Positions 22,586-31,112 are shown, counted from the first letter of the stretch. The stretch: DNA of 38,917 nt from Candidatus Pelethosoma merdigallinarum (GCA_018716065.1 DVKJ01000019.1:1-38917), one strand, 5' to 3'. Notes: a model not told the origin generated them from the letters alone. Numbers and translations are program-made.

Positions 22586-24285
22586 TGAAAAAATTTTTAT
22601 TTACTTTATTATTCTTGTTTGTTTTTATTCCTGGTGTGAGTGCTAAAGAAATTGAGGTTGATGGTCAGGTTATTGATGTTGATTTGGTAAATAAACCTTA
22701 TTTCTTCGCTTTGACTAATTATAAAAATTATTATCTTGGTCATTCTACCGAGTTTACAACTGATTGTACAGTTAATAGTGATACTCAACAATTTTGTAGA
22801 TTTTATGAGGGTAACAATCAATTATTTGGTGTTAATGTTGAAAAAAAATATTTTTTTACTAATTTTAATATAAGAAATAAAGATACTAATGATGTTGTTT
22901 TTGAAAAAAATATTATTATCGAGGATGATGATGATTTGGGAAAATTTCCTATTGAATTTGATTCTATTAATTTAACTTATTTTAAAGGTAAAACTGATTC
23001 TTATGATGTAATGTATAATAATGCTAAGAAATATATTGATGAGAATTTTGATACATGTCCTTATTATATAATGCGAGGTATTCGTGAACTTAATTTGAGT
23101 GGTGGAACTAGTTATAATGGTGAAGTTATTGAATTGAATTGTTTTACTTCTGTTTCAAAGAATAATTTTTATTTGAGTGCTTTTTCTGATTATAATAGTC
23201 AAAATTGTTTTGGTTATGGTAATACTGATGATTATAAAACTGTTTATTTTGGTTCGAATGATTTTATTTATTCTTCTAATGAATCTAATTTATTCTTAAG
23301 TTCTTGCCCACCTACAAAAGATTTTTATTTGGGTGATGAATTTGGTCGTGAACATGTTTATAATGAAACGAATGTTACTGATTGGTCTTTAAAGAAATTT
23401 ATATCGGATTATAATACTGGTTATTATTCGTCTATTATTTTTAAAAATAATCAATATTTTATTGATGATGATGTCTTTATTGAATACGATGTTCCTAAGA
23501 TGAACTCTAAAAAAATTAATGAAAGTGTTGATGAATTTGATTCGATTTTAAATCAAACATATTTATTTTCTTGGTCTAATTTTGATACTACTAAGTATGA
23601 TTATTATTTTAGTTATGATAATGTTGACTATGCGGTTATGAGTGAAAACGATATGCAATTTACATTTACTGATAATGGTACTATATATTTTAAAGTTGAA
23701 AATAAGTTAGGAGAAGTACTTTATACATATTATTTGACTGTTAGTGATATTGGTTCGTATGTTAATGATGAATCTTTAAATAAAGATGATTATTTTCTAG
23801 GTGATTTTACAGAACATCAAGATACATCTGATGTATTAGATGAAGATAATTCTACAGTTGGTGAGTATTTACAATGGTGGAAAGATAAGTTTGATGAATT
23901 TGTCAATTCCAAGTTTGGCATTATTTCTCAGATTAATGAAATTTATACTACTTATAAAAACTTTTCAGTAGTTGAGGGTACTGATGCCGGTTTTGGTTAT
24001 ATTGAAAATGCTAGAGATAGATTTTTCTCTTGTAATATTGGCAATTTAGTTTCTGAAACTGATTTTGGAAAGTTTGAATGTTTTCCGGTAAAACACGACA
24101 ATTTACCGTTTTTAATAGAAGAGGGTAAAACTTTCTATCTTGTTAGTTTTAACCTTGAAAGTTCTCAAAATTTTTTACGTTTTGGTCGTATTTTGATCAT
24201 GATTTTGTTCGGTACGTTTACCGTACTTAAATGTTATAAGTTGATTATTCAATTTATAGATGAAATGAAAGTAGGTGGAGTATAG
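22585..24285 (+). CDS. Phage adsorption protein (pIII-like)
   Basis: A 566-residue exported protein. It has a signal peptide (MKKFLFTLLFLFVFIPGVSA, cleavage after residue 20). A long Asp/Asn/Tyr/Phe-rich extracellular region with scattered Cys pairs follows. One membrane segment lies near residues 538-556 (ILIMILFGTFTVLKCYKLII), with a short tail. N-terminal secretion, a C-terminal anchor and a location between coat and pVI-like genes are the hallmarks of the receptor-binding pIII of filamentous phage. The receptor is unknown and the sequence itself is likely to be fast-evolving. Start and stop overlap both neighbours. Confidence 0.82.
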   Translation: MKKFLFTLLFLFVFIPGVSAKEIEVDGQVIDVDLVNKPYFFALTNYKNYYLGHSTEFTTDCTVNSDTQQFCRFYEGNNQLFGVNVEKKYFFTNFNIRNKDTNDVVFEKNIIIEDDDDLGKFPIEFDSINLTYFKGKTDSYDVMYNNAKKYIDENFDTCPYYIMRGIRELNLSGGTSYNGEVIELNCFTSVSKNNFYLSAFSDYNSQNCFGYGNTDDYKTVYFGSNDFIYSSNESNLFLSSCPPTKDFYLGDEFGREHVYNETNVTDWSLKKFISDYNTGYYSSIIFKNNQYFIDDDVFIEYDVPKMNSKKINESVDEFDSILNQTYLFSWSNFDTTKYDYYFSYDNVDYAVMSENDMQFTFTDNGTIYFKVENKLGEVLYTYYLTVSDIGSYVNDESLNKDDYFLGDFTEHQDTSDVLDEDNSTVGEYLQWWKDKFDEFVNSKFGIISQINEIYTTYKNFSVVEGTDAGFGYIENARDRFFSCNIGNLVSETDFGKFECFPVKHDNLPFLIEEGKTFYLVSFNLESSQNFLRFGRILIMILFGTFTVLKCYKLIIQFIDEMKVGGV

Positions 24286-24602
24286 TGAGTGCTTTTTTAA
24301 CTGTATTAGGTGTTAAAATTGTTGATTTTTTTACTAACAAAACAACTTCTACGCTTATAGTTAGTTCTATTTTCTTAGGTATATTTTTCTTTTTACCTGT
24401 TGATATACGTATTCCTTATTCTATTTTTAAAGTGGTTATTAGTGAAGATGTAGTTATGATTTTAAATACTATAGCTATGTTTTTCCCTGTTAATTTTATT
24501 CTTGCTTGTTTCTTATTTATTATGTTGTGTCGTCATGCACACTTTATATATAAGGTTTACTGTGCCGTTGCTTCTTGGCTTATGAAAGGACTTGGTCAAT
24601 AA
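24285..24602 (+). CDS. Phage minor coat/assembly membrane protein (pVI-like)
   Basis: A 105-residue protein with three hydrophobic segments (about 17-37, 57-68 and 70-85) and the basic end WLMKGLGQ, matching the size and topology of pVI, which caps the virion with pIII. It starts at GTG overlapping the pIII stop (TAGTG), and its stop overlaps the ATPase start (TAATG). Confidence 0.75.
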   Translation: MSAFLTVLGVKIVDFFTNKTTSTLIVSSIFLGIFFFLPVDIRIPYSIFKVVISEDVVMILNTIAMFFPVNFILACFLFIMLCRHAHFIYKVYCAVASWLMKGLGQ

Positions 24603-25489
24603 TGACATTAGATATAATGGCTTTTATTACTCCTATATTTGAAATTTTAAAATCTATTCTTTTTATGATTTTAAAGATTGTCGTACCAATTATTCTTATT
24701 TTCATTATCCTTATTATTTTTTGGCGTTTATATTTTATTGTTGTTAAGAAGATTAAACCTAAACCTAACAAACGTGGTCGTTTTGTGGAACCTCATATTT
24801 TAAAGAAGATATTTTTTGATTTTCCACGTCAATTTGCTCTTGACCGATTAAATAAAGATTGGGATGAGTTTGATGTTTCTGGAATCCATGTTTTTTGTGG
24901 TGAACAAGGTTCGGGTAAGACTATGGCTATGGTTTATATGATTCGAAAATATCAAAAGATATATTCTAAGCTTAAGGTTTATACTAATTTTGCTTATGCT
25001 CATGAAAATGGTATTCTCGAGTCTTGGACTGATATGATTAAATATAAAAATGGTCGTTATGGTATTATTAACGCGGTTGATGAGATTCAAACTTGGTTCT
25101 CTAACGCGGATAGTAAAGATGTACCACCGGCTATGATTGCGGAAATTTCGCAACAACGCAAACAACGTAAGGTTACAATGTGTACCGCTCAAGTTTTCTC
25201 ACGTATTGCTAAACCTTTTAGAGAACAAGTAAAAGTGTTCTATTTTCCTCGTACTTTTTTCGGTTGTGTTACTTTTGTAAGGTATGCTTATGGACGTGAT
25301 TATAACGAGAAACTTGATAAGTTTAAGCGTTACGCTGGTTGGTTTGTTTTTGTACAAAATGAAGAAATACGTAATTGTTATGATACGTATAAGAAAATCA
25401 GTAAGTATGAAGACCAGAAGTTTGCAACAAGTCTTTTTTGGGGGGATCCGGCGACTGTGCCGGAGCCCCAAGACCGTTCTACTTCTTAA
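24602..25489 (+). CDS. Zot/pI-type assembly ATPase
   Basis: A 295-residue membrane ATPase that drives extrusion of filamentous virions. Walker A is GEQGSGKT (100-107) and Walker B is GIINAVDEIQTWF (DE at 160-161); QQRKQRKVTMCTAQVFSRIAKPF is a Zot-family block. The single hydrophobic stretch (about 17-47) is before the ATPase domain, whereas in classical pI and Zot it follows it. The start ATG overlaps the previous stop; the frame upstream is not used. The short C-terminal tail (PATVPEPQDRSTS) suggests loss of the periplasmic domain, which would fit a host without an outer membrane. Confidence 0.9.
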   Translation: MTLDIMAFITPIFEILKSILFMILKIVVPIILIFIILIIFWRLYFIVVKKIKPKPNKRGRFVEPHILKKIFFDFPRQFALDRLNKDWDEFDVSGIHVFCGEQGSGKTMAMVYMIRKYQKIYSKLKVYTNFAYAHENGILESWTDMIKYKNGRYGIINAVDEIQTWFSNADSKDVPPAMIAEISQQRKQRKVTMCTAQVFSRIAKPFREQVKVFYFPRTFFGCVTFVRYAYGRDYNEKLDKFKRYAGWFVFVQNEEIRNCYDTYKKISKYEDQKFATSLFWGDPATVPEPQDRSTS

Positions 25490-25516
25490 CTAACTCGATA
25501 GGGGAGAGTGTGTTCT

Positions 25517-26497
25517 TTGAAAACTAATGATAATTATTATGGTCATTCTTCGACTTCAAAAAAAATTACAAAAGAAGAGTATTATCAACTTTTGTCAGAT
25601 TTAAAGAATTATGAGGAAGAAAATTGTAAAAAAAGCACTTTGACTTCCTTACTACTTGATAGTAGTCTCATAATTGAGTCAAAATGGCGGTTTTACTCAA
25701 TAAAATTGATTTTTTGTGGAAATTATTTTTATCTATATCACTATGATAAACCGCAAAGAAGACAAGTTGAAAATTATGTCAATGATATGTATGAAAGTGA
25801 TTTAATGTTAATTTCTAATGAATGTGAAAAAGATTGTGAAAAAAAGCTAGATTTAAAAGAAATAGAAAAAAAGAACATAGTAAGGTCTAGAATGAATTTA
25901 GAACGTTTAGTAAAAACTAATGAAGATGTATTTAAAACTTTTATTACTTTAACTTTTGAAGAAAATTTGGATGATATTGATTTAGCAAATAAAAAATTTC
26001 ATCAGTTTATGAATAATTTTAAAAAAAGAAAGTTTTCAGATTTGAAGTATGTTTGTGTACCGGAATTTCAGAAGAGGGGAGCAGTTCATTATCATTTATT
26101 AACTAATATTGAGTATGATGATGTTAAGCTTTTATCAAAAGATGAAAAAAAGATTTATAAACCTAATGACGGGTGGCAAGTGTTTAAAATCTTAAAGTCC
26201 TGGCGATATGGCTTTAGTAACGTTCAGAATATGCGTGATGTGAATGTAGTTGGGTATATCACTAAATATATGACTAAAGATATTGACCATAGACTATTTG
26301 GTCATCGTAGGTATTTATATTCTAGAAATTTAGATTTGCCTAAAGAGATGATTTTAAATCTTAATAATATTGAGGATTTTAAAACATATGTAAATAAAAT
26401 TCCTATTGAAACAAGTAAATTAGTTTATAGTGGTCAATATTTTGATAATGATAACAATGTAGTTAATTTTTATGAGTATAAAATGTGTTTATCTTGA
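25517..26497 (+). CDS. Phage replication initiator, HUH endonuclease (Rep/G2P-like)
   Basis: A 326-residue rolling-circle initiator that nicks the phage origin and attaches to the 5' end. Motif 1 FITLTF (142-147) and HUH motif GAVHYHLL (His191, His193) bind metal. The catalytic tyrosine motif is VVGYITKYMTKD (Tyr247, Tyr251). This order is that of the REP_ORF2-G2P type. TTG 25517 has GGGGAGAG 8 bases upstream; GTG 25508 is too close. Base use is A-rich, unlike the T-rich virion genes before it, which suggests a different history. It is placed last in the operon. Confidence 0.88.
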   Translation: MKTNDNYYGHSSTSKKITKEEYYQLLSDLKNYEEENCKKSTLTSLLLDSSLIIESKWRFYSIKLIFCGNYFYLYHYDKPQRRQVENYVNDMYESDLMLISNECEKDCEKKLDLKEIEKKNIVRSRMNLERLVKTNEDVFKTFITLTFEENLDDIDLANKKFHQFMNNFKKRKFSDLKYVCVPEFQKRGAVHYHLLTNIEYDDVKLLSKDEKKIYKPNDGWQVFKILKSWRYGFSNVQNMRDVNVVGYITKYMTKDIDHRLFGHRRYLYSRNLDLPKEMILNLNNIEDFKTYVNKIPIETSKLVYSGQYFDNDNNVVNFYEYKMCLS

Positions 26498-26510
26498 GGA
26501 GTTGATTATT

Positions 26511-26660
26511 ATGTATGAATTAAAATTATATGATAAAATTTCTGAAAAAGTTTTTGTAAAAAATTTTAGTAGTGAATTTATGTTTAGAGAATATAAAAGA
26601 AGAATTAAGTATTCTATTAGATTAATCATTTTAAGTGAAATTTATTATGATTTATATTAA
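26511..26660 (+). CDS. Small phage protein, 49 aa
   Basis: Starts MYELKLYDKISEKVFVKNFS, preceded by TTGAGGAG at a good distance, 13 bases after rep. Basic, aromatic-rich, ending ILSEIYYDLY. Function unknown. It is the last phage gene before the right repeat. Confidence 0.55.
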   Translation: MYELKLYDKISEKVFVKNFSSEFMFREYKRRIKYSIRLIILSEIYYDLY

Positions 26661-26784
26661 TTTATTACTATGTCTTTTTTAATGTTGATTATATTATCGA
26701 TACGATTTTAAAATGTATTATTTTTAATTTAATTTGTATGATTAATGGTTTATTATTTGATTTAGTTTGTATTTTCAATTGGTT

Positions 26785-26820
26785 TATATAGAAGTTAACA
26801 TAATATACATTATACGAAGT
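26785..26820 (-). repeat. dif: Right attachment repeat (26785-26811) overlapping an intact dif site (26793-26820)
   Basis: The second copy of the 27-bp repeat continues into a 28-bp sequence which, on the minus strand, reads XerC arm ACTTCGTATAA, centre TGTATA and XerD arm TTATGTTAACT. Compared with B. subtilis dif as I remember it, 24 of 28 positions agree. The XerD arm comes from the phage side and the XerC arm from the chromosome, so integration rebuilt a complete dif here. XerC/XerD should still resolve chromosome dimers at this site. Confidence 0.85.
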
Positions 26821-26993
26821 TGTTAATTAACATAATTTAAACGATTAGTTGTTCACTTTGTTTCTTTTATTATAAAATGATAAATAAGAATAAACCTTTA
26901 TTCTATTAATAATATATCATATATTTATCATTATTATACGAACAAAATAAAAAAATTTTAATATTATACGAACTTGTACAGTTAACATAAATT
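26810..26993. repeat. Cluster of extra Xer half-sites right of dif
   Basis: The stretch TTATACGAAGTTGT ... TTAACATAA (26810-26835) is repeated as TTATACGAACTTGT ... TTAACATAA (26964-26990). A third partial TTATACGAAC is at 26934-26943. Each joins a XerC-like arm to a XerD-like arm in the order opposite to dif. The rest of 26661-27340 is AT-rich and I see no gene in it. Confidence 0.65.
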
Positions 26994-27343
26994 AATTTTA
27001 ATCTGAATGATCTATTTAATAAAATATTTATTATTAATCCTATAATATTATTCTATTATAATTATAAGTGAATGATATATAAAATAAATCATATTGACAA
27101 TGTATAATCCTCCTACTCTATTTTTGAAAAAAGGCAGTAGGGGAAGGGGAATAAAAAAATAGGGGAAGTGTACTCTTTTTTTGATCTAAAAGTGTAATGA
27201 ATAAAGTGACGTTCTTTTTCTTATTAAATCGTTTATTATCTTATTAATATCTAAGTAGTCATAATCATCCCACCATACACTATAATCATATTAAACGAAA
27301 GATGAATCATGATTGGTAAATGTTTTTTATAATAAAATGGTAC

Positions 27344-27365
27344 AAAAAAGAGAAGACTACTCTTC
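27344..27365 (-). terminator. Terminator of the HTH gene
   Basis: On the minus strand GAAGA-GTAG-TCTTC followed by TCTTTTTT, directly after the stop codon. Confidence 0.7.
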
Positions 27366-27366
27366 C

Positions 27367-28158
27367 CTACTCGTTGGTTACTTTGCGTGATTGAATTTCA
27401 GCTATTTTTTCTAATACTTCAGATGCATTTTTTTCATTAATTTCTGTATAGCCTAATTCTTTTAATGCTTGTACTTTATATGTATTTAATTCTAAGGTAC
27501 GACTCATTTTTTCTTCACGTTTATGTTCGATTTGATTTACGAAACGCTTATGAGCTTCAGCAATTTTAGTTTTACTTGTAGACTCTTTATTTTCATATAA
27601 AACCATTGCGGTATATAGAATACTTTCGAAAACGAATTGATCTTCTTCTTCGAATACAAATTCTTCTGGTTTTACAAATCCAGCAGCTTTTGAAACATAT
27701 CCTAACATGTATTTTAATTCTTTATTCGTATCCATTGCTTGTAAGAAGTGATACAAATACTTAAAGATATAATAAGATTGTTGATCTTTATCATCTTCTA
27801 ATTTTTCCTTCATGATTTCAATAATATCATGCATGACTTCTTTATTTTGTTTGGATAATCCATTATAAAGCGCATTTGTTTCTGTCATCACACTCATTTT
27901 TTCATTGTTTTCAAATAATGTATTAATACGTGATTCTACACTTAAAATATAATCGGTATCTACTTTAATTTTCTTTAATTCTTCCCCTGATTTTATTCCT
28001 AATAAATTAAGTAATAATACTTTTTTATCTTTTGGCCATTTATTAATATCATCTAATTCTAAATAGTTATAAATCATTTGTCTTGACACACCTAAATATT
28101 TTGCAAGTTTAACTTTTGAAATGCCAAGTTCGTGTAATATTTCGTTTAGTCTTTCCAT
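27367..28158 (-). CDS. HTH-domain DNA-binding protein, host
   Basis: A 263-residue protein with an N-terminal XRE/HTH domain (1-55: RLNEILHELGISKVKLAKYL, then GVSRQMIYNYLEL) and a long helical C-terminal domain rich in charged residues, without membrane segments. AGGAGG precedes the ATG. It is the first gene right of the dif/prophage locus and runs toward it. Probably a transcriptional regulator or nucleoid-associated protein; the closest family is not clear to me. Confidence 0.75.
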   Translation of the reverse strand: MERLNEILHELGISKVKLAKYLGVSRQMIYNYLELDDINKWPKDKKVLLLNLLGIKSGEELKKIKVDTDYILSVESRINTLFENNEKMSVMTETNALYNGLSKQNKEVMHDIIEIMKEKLEDDKDQQSYYIFKYLYHFLQAMDTNKELKYMLGYVSKAAGFVKPEEFVFEEEDQFVFESILYTAMVLYENKESTSKTKIAEAHKRFVNQIEHKREEKMSRTLELNTYKVQALKELGYTEINEKNASEVLEKIAEIQSRKVTNE

Positions 28159-28245
28159 TACTAACTACCCTCCTATTAACATTTTACCACTTCAATGTCA
28201 AATGTCAAGTGTAAACAAAAAGTATAATAAAAAAGCTATGAAAAA

Positions 28246-29094
28246 TCATAACTTTATCTTCTTTTTACGCTGTAGAATCGTATGAATCAAGTAGTATAAT
28301 AAAATGAGAAGAATTCCAATTCCTAATGCAATTCCCCCACTCCACTGTAAAGTATGTACGGGGATCGCTACTGCTTTTCCTAATAAGTCTGTCGATAAGA
28401 TCTCTTCAATCATTTGGATAAACAAAGGGAAGACAAATAATACTATTAATCCTGCAAGTGTACTTGCGATTCCCATGGGACGCATTGGACGATATACAGA
28501 CTTATAAACGATTCCAATGATCATCGCACCAACAAGAATGATTATAGAAACAACAATCTTTAAGGTATTTGTATTCATGTTCGCATATAAATTTAACATG
28601 GTTTGTTGTTCTTTGGGAAGAGTTACCGTTTTATTAGTAATGACTTGTTCGATCTTTTGGGTAATCTCTTCACTATGACTTGTTACTTTATCACGCAACA
28701 TTTGTTCTTGTTCAGGTGTTAAAGTTTGCCCTAGTTCCTGGGCAACAAGATCAATATTTGCATCGAAAAAGCTTCCTAATTCTTCTTTTAATTTTTCTTG
28801 ATCCATTTGTGATTGATCTTGTAAATGGGTCGCAAATTCATTTAAATACGTTGTAGATAATTCATTTAATGCTTCACTTTGAATGATTTGATCTTCAATG
28901 GTAGACAATGTTTCATCATCTACTTCCGGAATAATATCACGAACGACGTTAGTTACTTCTTGTACGTTGATTTCGCTTAAAACAACATTGGTTACGACTT
29001 TTGAAGTGATTTCTTGGATGGAAAAGCTAACACATAGTAAAACAATACAGGCAAATGCAATTACACTACATATAAAAGTAATTAATTTTTTCAT
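28246..29094 (-). CDS. Membrane protein with large extracytoplasmic helical domain
   Basis: A 282-residue protein with an N-terminal membrane segment (MKKLITFICSVIAFACIVLL), a roughly 140-residue acidic helical domain outside, and three further membrane segments in the C-terminal half, ending in a basic tail (RKKKIKL). I use the ATG at 29094, close behind GGAGGAG, rather than 29115. It starts 8 bases after the mnmA stop and is co-transcribed with it. No catalytic motif; function unknown. Confidence 0.75.
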   Translation of the reverse strand: MKKLITFICSVIAFACIVLLCVSFSIQEITSKVVTNVVLSEINVQEVTNVVRDIIPEVDDETLSTIEDQIIQSEALNELSTTYLNEFATHLQDQSQMDQEKLKEELGSFFDANIDLVAQELGQTLTPEQEQMLRDKVTSHSEEITQKIEQVITNKTVTLPKEQQTMLNLYANMNTNTLKIVVSIIILVGAMIIGIVYKSVYRPMRPMGIASTLAGLIVLFVFPLFIQMIEEILSTDLLGKAVAIPVHTLQWSGGIALGIGILLILLYYLIHTILQRKKKIKL

Positions 29095-29102
29095 GACTCC
29101 TC

Positions 29103-30209
29103 CTATAAGTACCACAATTTCTTTCCATTTTTACGTACTTCTTTAATCATTCCACTACCGATACATTGCTCCCCCATATAAAGAACACATGCTTGACCTG
29201 GTGTTACTGATTTAACTCCTTCAGGGTAATTTACTAGAATTTCACCATTTTCTAAATATTCTAGTTGGACATCGTGATCGGGTTGACGATAACGGAACTT
29301 CGCTGTACATGTGGTTGGTCTTTCTTCACCGTTAAATACAACTGTATCAATCACACAAGCATCGCTGACTAAATAATCGGTATTTCCATAAGAAATATAG
29401 AGAATATTGTGTTCTAAATCTTTTCCAACCACAAACATTCTTTCTTTCGAACCACCAATATTTAATCCACGTCGTTGACCAATGGTATAGTACATTAATC
29501 CAACGTGCTTTCCAACTACTTCTTTCGAATCAATATCTACTACATCTCCAGGCTGGTTTGGTAAATAGTTTTCTAAGAATTTGGTAAAATTACGTTCACC
29601 AATAAAACAAATTCCTGTAGAATCTTTCTTTTTCGCGGTGATTAAGCCATATTCTTCGGCAATGGCACGTACTTTTGGTTTTTCTAATTCACCAATTGGA
29701 AATAAAACGTTTTCTAATTGTTCGTGAGACAGTTGAGCAAGAAAATAAGTTTGATCTTTATTCTGATCAACCGCACGTAATAATTTTCCATCTTTCATTC
29801 GTGCATAATGTCCGGTTGCGATATAATCCGCACCGAGTTTACGAGCTTCTTTTACGAACATATCAAATTTAATATACTTGTTGCACATTAAATCTGGATT
29901 CGGTGTACGTCCTTTTTTTAATTCATCTAAAAAATAAGTAAAAACATAATCCCAATATTCTTTTACAAAATCTACACGGTGAAGAGGAATATCTAGTTTT
30001 TCGCACACTTTTTTCGCATCGATATAATCTTCTTCTTGAGGACAGATATCATGATTCTTTAAATCGGGATTTCCTAAGATATCATTATTTAACATACTAT
30101 CCCAATTACGCATAAATAAACCAATCACTTGATATCCTTGTTGTTTTAAAAGAATGGCTGCGACACTACTATCGACTCCTCCACTCATTCCTAATACGAC
30201 TGTTTTCAC
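29103..30209 (-). CDS. mnmA: tRNA-specific 2-thiouridylase MnmA
   Basis: A 368-residue enzyme that inserts sulfur at C2 of the wobble uridine in tRNA-Glu, -Gln and -Lys. The PP-loop is GMSGGVDSSVAA near the N-terminus. Catalytic Cys are in NPDLMCNKYIKF and in KKDSTGICFIGERNF. The C-terminal beta-barrel carries TIGQRRGLNIGG. The GTG start at 30209 follows GAGGAGGAAT; the frame reaches 30263 without a ribosome binding site. Length is normal. Confidence 0.95.
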   Translation of the reverse strand: MKTVVLGMSGGVDSSVAAILLKQQGYQVIGLFMRNWDSMLNNDILGNPDLKNHDICPQEEDYIDAKKVCEKLDIPLHRVDFVKEYWDYVFTYFLDELKKGRTPNPDLMCNKYIKFDMFVKEARKLGADYIATGHYARMKDGKLLRAVDQNKDQTYFLAQLSHEQLENVLFPIGELEKPKVRAIAEEYGLITAKKKDSTGICFIGERNFTKFLENYLPNQPGDVVDIDSKEVVGKHVGLMYYTIGQRRGLNIGGSKERMFVVGKDLEHNILYISYGNTDYLVSDACVIDTVVFNGEERPTTCTAKFRYRQPDHDVQLEYLENGEILVNYPEGVKSVTPGQACVLYMGEQCIGSGMIKEVRKNGKKLWYL

Positions 30210-30277
30210 TATATTCCTCCTCTCAAACAACTCTATTATACTATAAGCATCAAGAAAAAACAACTAATGTTAGTTGT

Positions 30278-30904
30278 TTAAAAAAGGGTTAAAAGATAAG
30301 AAATCATCGTAGGCATGACAAACATTTCTAAGAGACAAGTAATAATAATTCCAAGGAGAGTTAAGATTAAAATAAATAAGTATTTGTTTAAAATAAAGCG
30401 AAAATCTAAACGTTTTTTGTGAAAGAGAGCGTCAAAAAGTTTTAAAGATAAACTTAAAGAATAAATGGTTAAAATGGTATAAAGAAAAAAGTTGATGATT
30501 TGATGAGGAAAGATATATCCAAAGGAAAGGAGAATTCCTTTGGCTTGGTAATGAAAAAGTAAACTACCAATTGAAAATCCGAGCGTAAAAGCTTTCGAAA
30601 AGTATAAAATTAAAACAATGGGTAATCCTAATATCGAGATCCCTAATAACCAAACAGCTAAAACATAAATGATTTGACTAAATAAACTAGGTAATAAGGT
30701 TTGTTCGATATTTAATTGGTGTTTACTGACAGAAGTCATAAAATTACTTAATGAATCTTTTACTAATGATTGATCACTTTCATTTAAAATAATTGTGAAT
30801 AAAGAACCTGCTAGTAATCCAACAATAAATAGTACGAATAAAAATAGAAATAATTTACGATTAATTGTTACTCTTTTTTTGAGTTTGTCCCATAACTTGT
30901 TCAT
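30278..30904 (-). CDS. spoIIM: Stage II sporulation protein M
   Basis: A 208-residue integral membrane protein with about five hydrophobic segments and a cytoplasmic basic N-terminus. It matches SpoIIM, part of the DMP machinery (with SpoIID and SpoIIP) that remodels septal peptidoglycan so that the mother cell engulfs the forespore. Family-like blocks are LFVLFIVGLLAGSLF, GFSIGSLLFHYQAKGILLSF and PHQIINFFLY. AGAGGTG precedes the ATG. It implies a spore-forming host. Confidence 0.88.
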   Translation of the reverse strand: MNKLWDKLKKRVTINRKLFLFLFVLFIVGLLAGSLFTIILNESDQSLVKDSLSNFMTSVSKHQLNIEQTLLPSLFSQIIYVLAVWLLGISILGLPIVLILYFSKAFTLGFSIGSLLFHYQAKGILLSFGYIFPHQIINFFLYTILTIYSLSLSLKLFDALFHKKRLDFRFILNKYLFILILTLLGIIITCLLEMFVMPTMISYLLTLF

Positions 30905-30992
30905 AATTCACCTCTACTTAAGTGTATTAGAACTTTAAAAAAATATTCCTTTTTTTCTAAAATTAGTTTATAATGGTACTGAGGTGTTAAAG

Positions 30993-31112
30993 ATGGCAAA
31001 AAATAAAAAGAAAAAAACATTTTTAAAATTAAATGCGAATCAATGGGTCGCAATATTTGCACTTATTGTGATGATTTTCATGGTTATTGGACAAATGATT
31101 GCCTATTTTTAA
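30993..31112 (+). CDS. Tiny membrane protein, DUF4044-like
   Basis: A 39-residue protein: basic N-terminus (MAKNKKKKTFLKLNANQWVA) and one hydrophobic segment (about 19-38). The architecture matches the short DUF4044 proteins of Bacillota, though I rely on memory for that. GAGGTG lies 6 bases before the ATG and TATAAT is at 30969-30974. It is divergent from spoIIM and convergent with mscL. Confidence 0.7.
   Translation: MAKNKKKKTFLKLNANQWVAIFALIVMIFMVIGQMIAYF

Larger units (their letters stand above)
19926..26811 (+). mobile_element. Inovirus (filamentous phage) prophage integrated at the dif site
   Basis: A 6,859-bp unit (repeat to repeat) bounded by perfect 27-bp direct repeats, the expected size for an inovirus genome. 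In order it carries a structured intergenic region, a repressor, a putative ssDNA-binding protein, several small membrane proteins, a major coat protein, an adsorption protein with signal peptide, a pVI-like protein, a Zot/pI-type ATPase and an HUH replication initiator. That is the replication, structure and assembly gene set of filamentous phage. No integrase is present, and the junctions carry Xer half-sites. No secretin (pIV) is present, as expected in a single-membrane host. All main genes appear intact. Confidence 0.93.

Noticed and set aside
26964-26993. Second complete dif site
   Set aside because: A XerD arm is present but the sequence after its centre does not match a XerC arm; the arms are in reverse order, so it is listed as a half-site scar only.
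26661-27340. CRISPR array or tandem repeats in the AT-rich gap
   Set aside because: Only irregular Xer-arm repeats are present, with no regular repeat-spacer pattern.
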